This document shows, one piece after another, positions 9,009 through 18,164 of a stretch of 64,000 nt of DNA. The DNA comes from Sulfitobacter maritimus (GTDB lineage Bacteria; Pseudomonadota; Alphaproteobacteria; Rhodobacterales; Rhodobacteraceae). The notes beneath the pieces were generated by a model, which ran no database searches, was not told the DNA's origin, and saw only the letters and a list, made by a program, of their open reading frames with translations. The stretch covers positions 62,001-126,000 of the forward strand of contig NZ_JABVBB010000021.1 of the NCBI RefSeq assembly GCF_013346665.1. Direction: 5' to 3'. The first letter of the stretch is position 1; every line of letters starts with the position of its first letter. The translations under genes and the position numbers were made by a program.

Positions 9009-9544
9009 CAGGTAAAGCGTACCTTACCGATAAAGGGCAGGTTGCGGTTGCGTTGGGCAAAGTCGATGCCATAGCCCACAACGAACTCATCCGGTATTTC
9101 AAAGCCCGTCCAATCGGCCTTGAGGTCCACCTCGCGCCGGGTGGGTTTGTCGAGCAGAGCGATGGATTTCAGCCGCGCAGGCTCGCGCGATCGCAGCAGA
9201 TTGGTGACATGATGCAAGGTGTGGCCGGTGTCGACGATGTCTTCGACGACCAAAACATCACGGCCTTCAATCGCGCCACGCAAATCTTTGAGGATGCGCA
9301 CTTCGCGGCTGCTTTCCATCGCGTCGCCATAGCTCGAAGCCTCAAGAAAATCGACTTCGATGGGCAGGTCGAGTTCACGCACAAGATCGGCAATGAACAC
9401 GAAAGACCCGCGCAGCAGCCCCACAACAATCAGTTTGTCCGTGCCGTCGAATTCGTCGTGAATTTCGCGGCAAAGGTTCTCGATCCGGGCCGCGATGGCC
9501 TTGGCCGAGATCATTTCATCGATGACGTAAGGCCGTTGTGCCAT
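9008..9544 (-). CDS. hpt: Hypoxanthine phosphoribosyltransferase
   Basis: 178-residue purine salvage enzyme that converts hypoxanthine (and guanine) with PRPP to IMP or GMP. The PRPP-binding loop [14 protein letters not shown] is at residues 97-110, with the acidic pair E101/D102. Further family features are [11 protein letters not shown] (about 44-54), and [20 protein letters not shown], which contacts the base. Its stop codon overlaps the start of a downstream miniprotein gene. It is divergent from a COQ10-like gene with a 67-base promoter gap. Confidence 0.94.
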   Translation of the reverse strand: MAQRPYVIDEMISAKAIAARIENLCREIHDEFDGTDKLIVVGLLRGSFVFIADLVRELDLPIEVDFLEASSYGDAMESSREVRILKDLRGAIEGRDVLVVEDIVDTGHTLHHVTNLLRSREPARLKSIALLDKPTRREVDLKADWTGFEIPDEFVVGYGIDFAQRNRNLPFIGKVRFT

Positions 9545-9611
9545 GGTTTGCCCTTGAATCTACGGGATCGAACAGTGAGATAGGGGGTAACCCGCAATGT
9601 AACGGAACGCA

Positions 9612-10076
9612 ATGCCCACCCATTCTGAGACCCGCCAACTGCCCTATAGCGCTCAACAGATGTATGATCTGGTCGCTGACGTGGGGCGCTATCCTGAATT
9701 TCTGCCCTGGACCGCTGCGGCACGCATTCGCAGCGACGAAGACCGGGGTGATCACCGTGTGATGGAGGCTGATCTGGTGATCTCCTTCAAGGTGTTCCGC
9801 GAGCGGTTCACCAGCCGCGTGGTCTTGTGGCCCGAGGCCAAGAAGATCGATACGGAATACCTCGACGGCCCGTTTAAGTATATGAAATCAAACTGGCATT
9901 TTGAGGATAACCTCGAAGGCTGTCAGGTGCATTTCTTTGTCGATTTCGAGTTTAAGAGCGCGATTTTGCAAAAAATCATCGGCGTCGTCTTTAACGAGGC
10001 GATGCTGCGGATTGTGCGCGCTTTTGAGGCGCGGGCAAAAGCGCTTTATGGGCCGCAGAAAAGCACCGGCAGCTAG
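9612..10076 (+). CDS. COQ10-like START-domain protein (ubiquinone-binding / RatA family)
   Basis: A 154-residue protein of the polyketide-cyclase/START fold that begins MPTHSETRQLPYSAQQMYDL and contains VGRYPEFLPWTAAARI, the typical COQ10 N-terminal block. In eukaryotes and alphaproteobacteria this family binds ubiquinone and supports respiration; gamma-proteobacterial homologues are called RatA. In this lineage the ubiquinone role is the better inference. The last four bases overlap the end of the convergent pncC gene. Confidence 0.9.
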   Translation: MPTHSETRQLPYSAQQMYDLVADVGRYPEFLPWTAAARIRSDEDRGDHRVMEADLVISFKVFRERFTSRVVLWPEAKKIDTEYLDGPFKYMKSNWHFEDNLEGCQVHFFVDFEFKSAILQKIIGVVFNEAMLRIVRAFEARAKALYGPQKSTGS

Positions 10077-10552
10077 AGGGCAGGCTTGGCGTAGCCTCGT
10101 AAAAGCAGCGTCAGCGCATGATCGCGGGCGGCAAGGCGGACGGCGTCGCGACCTTGGGGGCCGAACTCAACAGTTTCCGTTTCAATCCCTGAGGGGGTTG
10201 CAAGCCCGAAGCAAACGCGGCCTTCGGGCTTGTGTTCAGACCCACCGGGACCAGCGATTCCGGTGATGGAGACGGCGATCTGCGCGTCTGAATGGGCCAA
10301 AGCCCCTGCGGCCATTTCCTTAGCGACCTGTTCTGATACCGCACCGAATTTGGCGAGCGTTTCTTGGCGGACGTCCAGCATCGTCACTTTGGCCGCGTTG
10401 GTATAGGTGACAAACCCCCGATCAAGCAGCGCCGAAGACCCCGGCAAGTCAGTGAGTGCCGCGGCGAGCATCCCACCGGTGCAGCTTTCGGCGCAGGCGA
10501 CCATGGCACCCGTTTCCTTAGCTTTGTTGAGCAGTCGCGCGGCAATGCTCAT
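10073..10552 (-). CDS. pncC: Nicotinamide-nucleotide amidohydrolase (CinA C-terminal domain protein)
   Basis: 159 residues, equal to the stand-alone C-terminal domain of CinA. AESCTGGMLAAALTDLPGSS (residues 21-40) and SITGIAGPGGSEHKPEG are the conserved active-site segments of the NMN deamidase, which recycles nicotinamide mononucleotide in NAD metabolism. It is the last gene of the operon ispDF-pgpA-pncC and starts directly after the pgpA stop codon with no gap. Confidence 0.92.
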   Translation of the reverse strand: MSIAARLLNKAKETGAMVACAESCTGGMLAAALTDLPGSSALLDRGFVTYTNAAKVTMLDVRQETLAKFGAVSEQVAKEMAAGALAHSDAQIAVSITGIAGPGGSEHKPEGRVCFGLATPSGIETETVEFGPQGRDAVRLAARDHALTLLLRGYAKPAL

Positions 10553-11044
10553 CTACAGCACCCCGTGGTAGAGCGCGGCGAGCGCCATGACGCCCAGAGC
10601 CGCGAAAACCCCGGCAAAGATATCGTCGAGCATAACACCCAGCGGGCCACCTTGACGGTCAGCCCAGCCAATGATGAGCGGCTTCCAGATGTCAAAGAGC
10701 CGGAACAGCGCAAAAGCAGCGATCCAGCCCGGCCACATGGCGAGGATCGGAATTTGCATCGACCACGCTGCATAGGACAGCGGCAGCAATGCAATCCATT
10801 GGCCAACCAATTCATCCACCACGACCTCTGACGGGTCATGGTCTGCACCACCGGCTGTGTAGCGTGCCGTCGCCCACCATCCTGCGGGGAAGGCGACGAG
10901 CAAGCCGATGATCAAAAGCGGAAACCCTCCAATCACATGCAACAGCCAAGCATAGGGCAGGGCGATCAGCGACCCCCAAGTGCCGGGCGCGGGGCGGATA
11001 TGGCCGACGCCAATCAGCGTGGCGATCAGATGCGCCGGGTTCAT
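10553..11044 (-). CDS. pgpA: Phosphatidylglycerophosphatase A
   Basis: A 163-residue integral membrane enzyme that dephosphorylates phosphatidylglycerophosphate to phosphatidylglycerol. Signature segments are [17 protein letters not shown] near the N-terminus, [14 protein letters not shown] in the middle, and FRLFDIWKP followed by MLDDIFAG, which supply the metal-binding acidic residues. Four hydrophobic helices are visible. The start at 11044 overlaps the ispDF stop by four bases (ATGA), which favours it over an ATG 30 bases upstream. Confidence 0.93.
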   Translation of the reverse strand: MNPAHLIATLIGVGHIRPAPGTWGSLIALPYAWLLHVIGGFPLLIIGLLVAFPAGWWATARYTAGGADHDPSEVVVDELVGQWIALLPLSYAAWSMQIPILAMWPGWIAAFALFRLFDIWKPLIIGWADRQGGPLGVMLDDIFAGVFAALGVMALAALYHGVL

Positions 11045-12171
11045 GTTTTCACCAGAGTGACTGTGGCCATACAAGCGATGCCTTCGCCGCGTCCGGTAAA
11101 GCCAAGGCGTTCACTGGTGGTCGCTTTGACGGAGACGCGGTCGACCTCAATCCCCAGCATTTCCGCCATAGAGGCCCGCATCGGGGCGACATGGGGGCCG
11201 ATCTTGGGTGTTTCGCAGATTAATGTGCAATCCACATGGGTGAGGGTAAAGCCCATCTCGCGGGCAAGCTCTGCTGCGTGACGCAGGAAAATGTCACTGC
11301 GCGCGCCTTTCCACTGCGGATCACTGGGTGGGAAATGCTGGCCAATATCACCGCGCGCCAGCGCCCCGTAGATCGCATCGGTGACCGTGTGCAGCGCGAC
11401 ATCGGCGTCAGAATGGCCGACCAACCCGTGGCTATGGGCAATATCGACACCGCAGAGGGTCACATGGTCTCCGGGGCCAAAGGCGTGAACGTCAAATCCG
11501 TTGCCGGTGCGAATATCCATGCGGGTCTCCAATAGGCGGGTGGCGCGGGCAAAATCCTCGGGCCGGGTGATTTTCAAGTTATCTGCGCTGCCTTGGGTAA
11601 TGGCAATCCGCAGCCCCGCCGCGCGGGCGACTTCGACATCATCGGCGGCGGTGCCTTCATAGGCGGCGTGGGCGGCGCGGATCGCGTCGAGGTCAAAACC
11701 CTGCGGGGTTTGCGCCGCGTATAACTGGCTGCGGTCTTGCGTGCCGGTGACCACCTTGTCGGTTCCTTGCCACAGGGCATCGCTAACAGGCAGACCGGGG
11801 GCGGCAGCTTGATGTTGGGCAAGCGCGTCGATCACGCCTTGGATGACCTCAGCGCTGACACAGGGGCGGGCGGCGTCGTGAATCAGCACTTTGCTGGCGG
11901 TCTTTATCGCCGCCAACCCGCGCTCTACGGAGGCAGATCGCTCGGCCCCGCCGGTGGTGACGGTGATGCCCTTGGCGCTGAAAGCGGGCGCATTGTGCAT
12001 GTCGTCCTCATGCAGGACGAGCACAATCTCGGTAATCTGCGGCATCGCTTGGAACGCCGCGAGCGTGTGGTCGATCACCCGCGCCCCGGCAAGCGGTTGC
12101 CATTGTTTGGGGGCCGGCCCACCGGCGCGACGGCCACGACCTGCGGCGACAATCAAGGCAGCGATGCTCAT
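11041..12171 (-). CDS. ispDF: Bifunctional IspD-IspF (MEP pathway)
   Basis: A 376-residue fusion of two enzymes of isoprenoid precursor synthesis. Residues 1-217 are the cytidylyltransferase IspD ([15 protein letters not shown] at 4-18; HDAARPCVS). Residues 218-376 are the cyclodiphosphate synthase IspF ([12 protein letters not shown] with metal ligands D and H, then [10 protein letters not shown] and the GFTGRGEGI end). The fusion is common in alphaproteobacteria. The start at 12171 ([11 protein letters not shown]) is the conserved N-terminus; 25 upstream in-frame residues lack similarity. Head of the pgpA-pncC operon. Confidence 0.96.
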   Translation of the reverse strand: MSIAALIVAAGRGRRAGGPAPKQWQPLAGARVIDHTLAAFQAMPQITEIVLVLHEDDMHNAPAFSAKGITVTTGGAERSASVERGLAAIKTASKVLIHDAARPCVSAEVIQGVIDALAQHQAAAPGLPVSDALWQGTDKVVTGTQDRSQLYAAQTPQGFDLDAIRAAHAAYEGTAADDVEVARAAGLRIAITQGSADNLKITRPEDFARATRLLETRMDIRTGNGFDVHAFGPGDHVTLCGVDIAHSHGLVGHSDADVALHTVTDAIYGALARGDIGQHFPPSDPQWKGARSDIFLRHAAELAREMGFTLTHVDCTLICETPKIGPHVAPMRASMAEMLGIEVDRVSVKATTSERLGFTGRGEGIACMATVTLVKT

Positions 12172-12256
12172 TGCGGCAGTCTTTCTATGGCGAAGGGCAG
12201 GATAAAAAGCATGGCTCTGTCTAGGCAAAGCGGCGGCACTGTGCAATCTAAGCGCG

Positions 12257-12275
12257 CTGCCTAAATTTTAGGCAG
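12257..12275. promoter_or_regulatory. 19-bp dyad with NtrC-like half-site geometry, upstream of dusB-ntrBC
   Basis: CTGCCTAAATTTTAGGCAG is two perfect 9-bp arms around one central T. It contains TGC-N11-GCA, the same spacing as the enterobacterial NtrC site TGCACC-N5-GGTGCA. It sits 91 bases before the dusB start and 85 before ispD, in the divergent gap. Autoregulation of the ntr operon by NtrC is an inference; another dimeric regulator could use the same site. Confidence 0.5.
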
Positions 12276-12366
12276 TGGCGTGCGGCAAGGCGGGTTTTCC
12301 AGTAGGATTTGTTGAGGCCGCGCTGCCGAGGGACTACACAGCAAGGACCGTAGAAGGATTAACCAC

Positions 12367-13344
12367 GTGACTGCCGATGCCTTGAACTTCACCCCTCCGG
12401 TTTTGCTGGCGCCGATGGCGGGGATCACTGATCTGCCCTATCGCAGCTTGGTGGCAAAATTCGGTGCGGGTCTGGTCGTCTCTGAGATGGTCGCCAGTCA
12501 GGAGTTGCTGAGCCGCCGTCCCGGCACGCGTGAAAAGGCGGAATTGGGTCTTGGCGTGGTCGGCACATCGGTGCAACTGGCCGGACGCGAGGCTGCGCCC
12601 ATGGCAGAGGCGGCGCGGATGGTCGAAGCGATGGGGGCCGAGATCATTGATATTAACATGGGCTGTCCGGCCAAAAAGGTGACACAGGGCGCCTCTGGCT
12701 CGGCACTGATGAAAACGCCCGACCATGCGCTGCGGCTGATTGAGGCTGTGGTCGGCGCAGTCAAGGTGCCGGTCACGCTCAAGACCCGGCTGGGCTGGGA
12801 CGACGACATGCTTAACGCCGCGTCAATCGCCAAACGGGCCGAAGAGGCGGGGGTTCAGATGGTCACCATTCATGGCCGCACCCGCTGTCAGTTCTATAAG
12901 GGCCGTGCCGATTGGGCGGCTATCCGGGCGGTGAAAGAAGCGGTTTCGGTGCCTGTCATTGCAAATGGCGATATCACCAGCAGCCAGAACGCGCGGGAGG
13001 CGCTGGCGCTTTCGGGGGCCGATGGGGTCATGGTGGGGCGCGGTGCGCAGGGGCGGCCTTGGCTGCTGGCGCAGATTGCCCATGACCTTTACAACCACCG
13101 CGCGCCTGTGGTGCCCACGAGGGTCGCGCTGGCCGAAATGGTGTCTGAGCATTTCGAGGCGATGTTGCAGTTCTACGGCCCCGACCTTGGGGGGCGTGTC
13201 GCGCGCAAACATTTGGGCTGGTATATGGATCACGCGGGCACCCCCGCCGATCTGCGGCGTGCCTTGCTGACAGCGCGGGACGCCAAGACGACCTTTTCCC
13301 TGATCGCCGCGGCGATGGACGCAGACCACGCGGTCGCGGCATGA
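12367..13344 (+). CDS. dusB: tRNA-dihydrouridine synthase DusB (NifR3)
   Basis: A 325-residue FMN-dependent enzyme that reduces uridines in the tRNA D-loop. The FMN-barrel start PVLLAPMAGITDLPYR (residues 11-26), the active-site cysteine C100 in INMGCPAKKV, and HGRTRCQFYKG and GADGVMVGRGAQGRPWL are all present. GTG start. First gene of the classical nifR3-ntrB-ntrC order of Rhodobacter; it overlaps ntrB by four bases (ATGA), so tRNA modification and nitrogen control are co-expressed. Confidence 0.95.
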   Translation: MTADALNFTPPVLLAPMAGITDLPYRSLVAKFGAGLVVSEMVASQELLSRRPGTREKAELGLGVVGTSVQLAGREAAPMAEAARMVEAMGAEIIDINMGCPAKKVTQGASGSALMKTPDHALRLIEAVVGAVKVPVTLKTRLGWDDDMLNAASIAKRAEEAGVQMVTIHGRTRCQFYKGRADWAAIRAVKEAVSVPVIANGDITSSQNAREALALSGADGVMVGRGAQGRPWLLAQIAHDLYNHRAPVVPTRVALAEMVSEHFEAMLQFYGPDLGGRVARKHLGWYMDHAGTPADLRRALLTARDAKTTFSLIAAAMDADHAVAA

Positions 13345-14426
13345 GCGCTCCGGCGCAGGAGCCACCGATCTGGACCTCCCTGCCGGTGCCTGCCTTTCTG
13401 GTCGCCGAGGATGACCGGGTCGATGATCTCAACCCCGCCGCCGAAGGCTTTTTGAACACCTCTGCCCGAAGCGCACGCGGGGTGCCGATCTGGCAGCTCA
13501 TTGCAGTGGATCAGACCCTTGAGGCCGCATTCGCCCGCGCCCGCGCACAGGGAACGCCCCTCTTTGTTAATGACGTAGATGTGGGCGCGATACAGCGTGC
13601 GCCGATGCAATGTGGCTTGCAAATTGCGCCTTTGGCGGGCAGCGCGGGACAGATGATCTTGATGATCACCCCACGGGAATTGGCCGGACGGGTGACCCAA
13701 GACCACAGCGTCAAATCCGCTGCCAAATCCGCGATCGGCATGGCGGAGATGCTCGCCCATGAGATTAAGAACCCACTGGCGGGGATCACAGGGGCGGCGC
13801 AGCTTTTGTCGATGAATCTTGGGCCGGAAGATTTGGAACTCACCGATTTGATCGTGGCCGAAAGCCGTCGGATCGTGAAACTGCTGGAGCAGGTCGAACA
13901 ATTCGGCAACCTCACTGCGCCAGAGCGTCGCGCGGTGAACCTACATGATGTGCTTGACCGCGCCCGCCGCTCGGCGCTGCTGGGGTTTGGCGCGCATATG
14001 AAGATTGTCGAGGATTACGATCCCTCATTGCCCCCCGCGCTTGGGGATAAAGACCAGCTGATGCAGGTTCTGTCTAACCTCATTCGCAACGCCTGCGAGG
14101 CCGCAGGGCCATCTGGTGGAACGATCCGGCTGCGCAGTTTTTACGAACACGGTTTCCGCCTGCGCCGCGCCGGGGGCGATGGCCAGCCACTGCCGCTCCA
14201 GATCGAGGTGATCGACGATGGCCCCGGCCTGCCGGAGCATATCCGCGCCGATGTCTTTGACCCTTTCGTTTCGGGCCGCGAGAACGGCACCGGGTTGGGG
14301 CTGGCGCTGGTGAGCAAGATCATCTCGGACCACGGCGGCTGGATTTCGGTCGCCTCCGCGCCCGGACGCACCGCCTTTCGCATTTCACTGCCGCGCGCCA
14401 TGGCGGCTGACCTTCAGGAGAATTGA
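13341..14426 (+). CDS. ntrB: Nitrogen regulation sensor kinase NtrB
   Basis: A 361-residue cytoplasmic histidine kinase/phosphatase that controls NtrC in response to PII proteins. Residues about 10-120 form a PAS-like sensor; the phosphorylated histidine is H140 in [19 protein letters not shown]. The ATPase lid boxes follow: N box [10 protein letters not shown]1 box VIDDGPGL and G2 box GTGLGLALV. There are no membrane segments. Overlaps dusB by four bases and is followed after one base by ntrC. Confidence 0.94.
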   Translation: MSAPAQEPPIWTSLPVPAFLVAEDDRVDDLNPAAEGFLNTSARSARGVPIWQLIAVDQTLEAAFARARAQGTPLFVNDVDVGAIQRAPMQCGLQIAPLAGSAGQMILMITPRELAGRVTQDHSVKSAAKSAIGMAEMLAHEIKNPLAGITGAAQLLSMNLGPEDLELTDLIVAESRRIVKLLEQVEQFGNLTAPERRAVNLHDVLDRARRSALLGFGAHMKIVEDYDPSLPPALGDKDQLMQVLSNLIRNACEAAGPSGGTIRLRSFYEHGFRLRRAGGDGQPLPLQIEVIDDGPGLPEHIRADVFDPFVSGRENGTGLGLALVSKIISDHGGWISVASAPGRTAFRISLPRAMAADLQEN

Positions 14427-14427
14427 C

Positions 14428-15813
14428 ATGGACGGGACCATCCTCGTCGCCGACGACGACCGCACGATCCGCACTGTTCTGACCCAAGCGCTGACCCGCG
14501 CAGGCTGCAAGGTCCATGCGACCTCAAGCCTGACCACATTGATGCGGTGGGTTGCTGAGGGCAAAGGCGATGCGGTGATTTCGGATGTCATCATGCCGGA
14601 TGGCAACGGGTTGGAGATGCTGCCGAAAATTGCGCAGGACCGCCCCGGCCTGCCGGTGATCGTGATCTCGGCGCAGAACACGATCATGACCGCAATCAAG
14701 GCGAATGAGGCCGACGCCTTTGACTATCTACCTAAACCCTTTGACCTGCCGGACCTGATGAAACGCACCGCGCTGGCATTGGAGCAAAGCGCGAAGCTGC
14801 CCCGCCGGAAGGGGGCTGCCTTGGATGACGCGGGGGCCGAGGGTGAGGAGCTGCCCCTGATCGGGCGCACGGCGGTCATGCAGGCACTCTACCGCCGCGT
14901 GGCGCAGGTGCTGAACAGCGACGTGCCGGTCTTGATCCGCGGTGAGAGTGGTACAGGAAAGTCTCTGATCGGGCGGGCGATCCATGATTTGTCCGACCGA
15001 GGGCGTCTGCCGTTTCTCACCTTAAGCGAGACGGATTTGGCCGATGTGGACGGTCCCGCGCAGCTTTTGGCGCGGCTGCGCGGCGGCACGCTGATGATCG
15101 ACGAATTGGCCGATCTGGCACCGGAGCATCAGGCGCGGCTGGTTCGGATGTTGGACATCTGCACCGCTAAGGAACAGAGCACCGACGCGCCGCGCTTCAT
15201 CGCCACCAGTCAGGCCGATCTGGAGGCTGCGCTGGAGGAAGGCGGCTTGCGCCGCGATCTGTATTTTCGCCTGACGGCCATGACGATTGACCTGCCCGCC
15301 CTGCGGGATCGGGTTGAGGATATCCCGCTGCTCGCGGCGCATTTTCTGAGCCAACAGAGCGCCGCGCCGCATGTCTCTTTGTCTGACTCCGCTGGTCGTG
15401 CGCTGCAAAAGGCGCCGTGGCCCGGCAATGTGCGCGAGCTTGAGCATACGGTCCGTCAGCTTGCGCAGACTTGCCTCGGCGGTGAGGTGTCCGAGGGGGA
15501 TGTGACCCGACTGCTCGGCGCTGAAGCCAGCCGTGCGCCGCTGCGCAAAGAGGCGGATAACGAGCGGATGGGGGCTTCGGTTGAACGTCACCTGCAACGC
15601 TATTTCGATCTGCACGGTGCCATGCTGCCGCCGCCCGGTCTCTATGCGCGTATTCTGCGTGAAGTTGAATTGCCACTGATTGAAATCGCCCTTGCCGCAA
15701 CGGCAGGCAATCAGGCCAAATGCGCGACTTTATTGGGAATTAACCGAAATACTTTGCGCAAAAAGATCACCGACCTCGATATAGAGGTGACACGGGGCCG
15801 CAAGATGATGTAA
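14428..15813 (+). CDS. ntrC: Nitrogen response regulator NtrC without the GAFTGA loop
   Basis: 461 residues: receiver domain 1-115 (phosphorylation site D53, conserved lysine in LPKPFD), AAA+ domain about 145-370 with Walker A GESGTGKS (172-179), and a C-terminal FIS-type helix-turn-helix ([20 protein letters not shown]). Between Walker A and [12 protein letters not shown], the segment that should carry the sigma-54 contact loop is shortened and has no GAFTGA. The Rhodobacter capsulatus NtrC has the same loss and is known to activate sigma-70 promoters, so this protein probably works likewise. Confidence 0.95.
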   Translation: MDGTILVADDDRTIRTVLTQALTRAGCKVHATSSLTTLMRWVAEGKGDAVISDVIMPDGNGLEMLPKIAQDRPGLPVIVISAQNTIMTAIKANEADAFDYLPKPFDLPDLMKRTALALEQSAKLPRRKGAALDDAGAEGEELPLIGRTAVMQALYRRVAQVLNSDVPVLIRGESGTGKSLIGRAIHDLSDRGRLPFLTLSETDLADVDGPAQLLARLRGGTLMIDELADLAPEHQARLVRMLDICTAKEQSTDAPRFIATSQADLEAALEEGGLRRDLYFRLTAMTIDLPALRDRVEDIPLLAAHFLSQQSAAPHVSLSDSAGRALQKAPWPGNVRELEHTVRQLAQTCLGGEVSEGDVTRLLGAEASRAPLRKEADNERMGASVERHLQRYFDLHGAMLPPPGLYARILREVELPLIEIALAATAGNQAKCATLLGINRNTLRKKITDLDIEVTRGRKMM

Positions 15814-15817
15814 AAGA

Positions 15818-15853
15818 GCCACATAAGCGTGGCCATCGGGGAACTATCCCGAT
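15818..15853. other. Two short hairpins between ntrC and ntrY
   Basis: gccac/gtggc (15818-15822 with 15829-15833) and atcggg/cccgat (15835-15840 with 15848-15853) lie directly after the ntrC stop. They could attenuate or process the transcript between ntrBC and ntrYX. No T-run follows. Speculative. Confidence 0.3.
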
Positions 15854-15914
15854 CAGGACCACATAAAATGGCGGTTGGTGCAGCAATGCATCACAAAATC
15901 GATGAGGTACGCGG

Positions 15915-18164
15915 GTGGCAACCCGGTCACGCAGGTTCAAACTTGAGCGTTTGGGACGGCTAAGGCGCGTCAAACGGCTGCGCAATTGGTCCACATTCGG
16001 GCTGGTGGTGCTCGGCCCTGTGCTGGCGCTTGCCACCTATCTGGCGCTCGGCCCCTTGGGGCAGGGGGCGGATACCTTCAACCTGCGCCTCATCCTACTT
16101 ACTGATCTGGTCTATGTGCTGCTGGTCGCGGCGCTGGTGTTGATCCAAGTCGGGCGGCTGATCTCGGCCCGTCGGGCGAAATCAGCAGGCTCGCGTCTGC
16201 ACCTGCGGTTGACCGGGGTGTTTGCGCTGATGGCGTTGATCCCGACGGTGACCGTGGCGATTTTTGCCGGGCTCACGGTGAATGTCGGGCTTGAGGGCTG
16301 GTTTTCCGACCGGGTGAGCGGTGTGGTCGGCTCTTCGCTGGCGGCAGCCGAAGCCTATGAGGCTGAGCAGCGGGAAGATTTGATCTCAGACGCCCAGACC
16401 CTTGCCCGCAGCATTGCCGCCGCGCGCGCTCAAGGCATCGGCTTGAGCGACAGCGAGCTTTTGGGTGAAGGGCAGCGCCAGATCCAACGCGGGCTGCGCG
16501 AGGCGTTCCTGATCGACAGCACCGCCCAAATTCGGGCGCGGGGGGATCGATCCTATCTGTTCGATTTCGAAGCCCCGACAGAAGAGCAGATCGCCACGGC
16601 TGCCGAAGAGGGCATCTTGGTCATTGAGGATTGGCCCAACAACGAATTCCGCGCGTTGGTGCCGATGGAGGCCTATGTCGACCGCTACCTCTATGTTTCC
16701 CGCGCGGTGGATGGCGACATCCTATCGCTGCTGGACGAGACCAAGGAAACGGTGCGGCTTTACCAACAGCTTGAATCCGAACGCGGTCGGCTGTTGTTTG
16801 AATTTGCGCTTGTTTATCTGGGCTTTGCGGTGATCCTGATCCTTGCGGCTGTGTGGCTTGGCCTGTGGTTTGCCGAACGTCTGTCTGGCCCGGTGGGGCG
16901 GCTTACTGGCGCGGCACAGCAGGTCGGCGCGGGGGATCTGAACGTGCAGGTGCGCGAAGAGGAGGGCGACGATGAGATCGCGATGCTGGGGCGCTACTTC
17001 AACCAGATGACGCGGCAGCTCAAAGGCCAGCGCGAAACCCTGCTGGAGAATACCGACCAGATTGAGCGCCGCCGCCGCTTGTTCGATTCCGTGTTGAGTT
17101 CCGTAACTTCCGGCGTGGTGGGGCTGGACCCCGAAGGCCGCGTTACCTTTGTGAACCGCTCTGCCATGCGCCTGCTCGATTGGTCAGAAGAACAGCAAAG
17201 CCTGCCGCTGACCTTAGCCGTGCCAGAGTTCGGGCCGTTGTTTGAAACCGTCAAGACTGCCGTAGGCGAAGTGGCGCAGGCTGAGGTGAAAGTCTCCCGT
17301 CAGGGCGCGATGGAAAACCTGCTGGTGCGCATGGCGACACGCCGCGCCAAGAATGGCGATCTGGAAGGCTATGTCGTAGCCTTTGACGATGTGACCGATC
17401 TGGTGAGCGCGCAGCGCATGGCCGCATGGGGCGATGTCGCGCGCCGCATCGCGCATGAAATCAAGAACCCATTGACGCCAATTCAGCTTAGCGCCGAGCG
17501 GATCAAACGCAAGTTTGGCCCCAAGATGGCCGAAGGCGACGACGAAGCGCTCGAACAGATGACCGGGGTGATCATCCGCCAAACTGGTGATCTGCGTCGG
17601 ATCGTAGATGAGTTCTCCAAATTCGCCCGTATGCCGGAGCCTGAAACCAGTCGTCAGGACATCACGGACCTGCTGCGCGATGCGGTGCTTTTGCAGCAAA
17701 CCCGGCAGGAGGACGTTCGCATCGACATGGACCTGCCCGATGCGCCCGTCGTGGCCGAACTAGATGCCACGATGATCTCTCAGGCACTGACCAATCTGGT
17801 CAAGAACGCCGGAGAAGCCATCGAAACGCTGACGAAGAAAGGCGCCCCCGAAGGGCTGGTGCCGCAAATCCGCGTGGCGCTTTACACCAAGGATCAGCAG
17901 GTTTGCATCACCATCGCGGATAATGGCATCGGCCTGCCCGAAGATCGCGCCAGCCTGTTTGAGCCCTATGTGACCACACGCAGCGAAGGCACCGGGCTGG
18001 GTCTGCCTATCGTGAAAAAGATTATCGAGGAACATGGCGGCAGCCTGACGCTCGAAACCGCGCCTGCTTTTGACGGGCAGGACCACCAAGGCGCCATGGC
18101 GGTGATCACACTGCCCTTGGCCGCCGATATAACACCGCAACAAGGGGACAAGGCAGATGAGTGA
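15915..18164 (+). CDS. ntrY: Membrane sensor kinase NtrY
   Basis: 749 residues from a GTG start. Transmembrane helices at about 26-46, 58-80 and 98-122 are followed by a periplasmic region of about 170 residues, a fourth helix at about 295-318, then HAMP, PAS (about 385-490) and kinase domains. The phosphorylated histidine is in [17 protein letters not shown] (about residue 514), with the ATPase boxes NLVKNAGEA, ADNGIGLPED and GTGLGLPIV. NtrY works with NtrX in nitrogen, redox and envelope regulation in alphaproteobacteria. It overlaps ntrX by eight bases. Confidence 0.95.
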   Translation: MATRSRRFKLERLGRLRRVKRLRNWSTFGLVVLGPVLALATYLALGPLGQGADTFNLRLILLTDLVYVLLVAALVLIQVGRLISARRAKSAGSRLHLRLTGVFALMALIPTVTVAIFAGLTVNVGLEGWFSDRVSGVVGSSLAAAEAYEAEQREDLISDAQTLARSIAAARAQGIGLSDSELLGEGQRQIQRGLREAFLIDSTAQIRARGDRSYLFDFEAPTEEQIATAAEEGILVIEDWPNNEFRALVPMEAYVDRYLYVSRAVDGDILSLLDETKETVRLYQQLESERGRLLFEFALVYLGFAVILILAAVWLGLWFAERLSGPVGRLTGAAQQVGAGDLNVQVREEEGDDEIAMLGRYFNQMTRQLKGQRETLLENTDQIERRRRLFDSVLSSVTSGVVGLDPEGRVTFVNRSAMRLLDWSEEQQSLPLTLAVPEFGPLFETVKTAVGEVAQAEVKVSRQGAMENLLVRMATRRAKNGDLEGYVVAFDDVTDLVSAQRMAAWGDVARRIAHEIKNPLTPIQLSAERIKRKFGPKMAEGDDEALEQMTGVIIRQTGDLRRIVDEFSKFARMPEPETSRQDITDLLRDAVLLQQTRQEDVRIDMDLPDAPVVAELDATMISQALTNLVKNAGEAIETLTKKGAPEGLVPQIRVALYTKDQQVCITIADNGIGLPEDRASLFEPYVTTRSEGTGLGLPIVKKIIEEHGGSLTLETAPAFDGQDHQGAMAVITLPLAADITPQQGDKADE

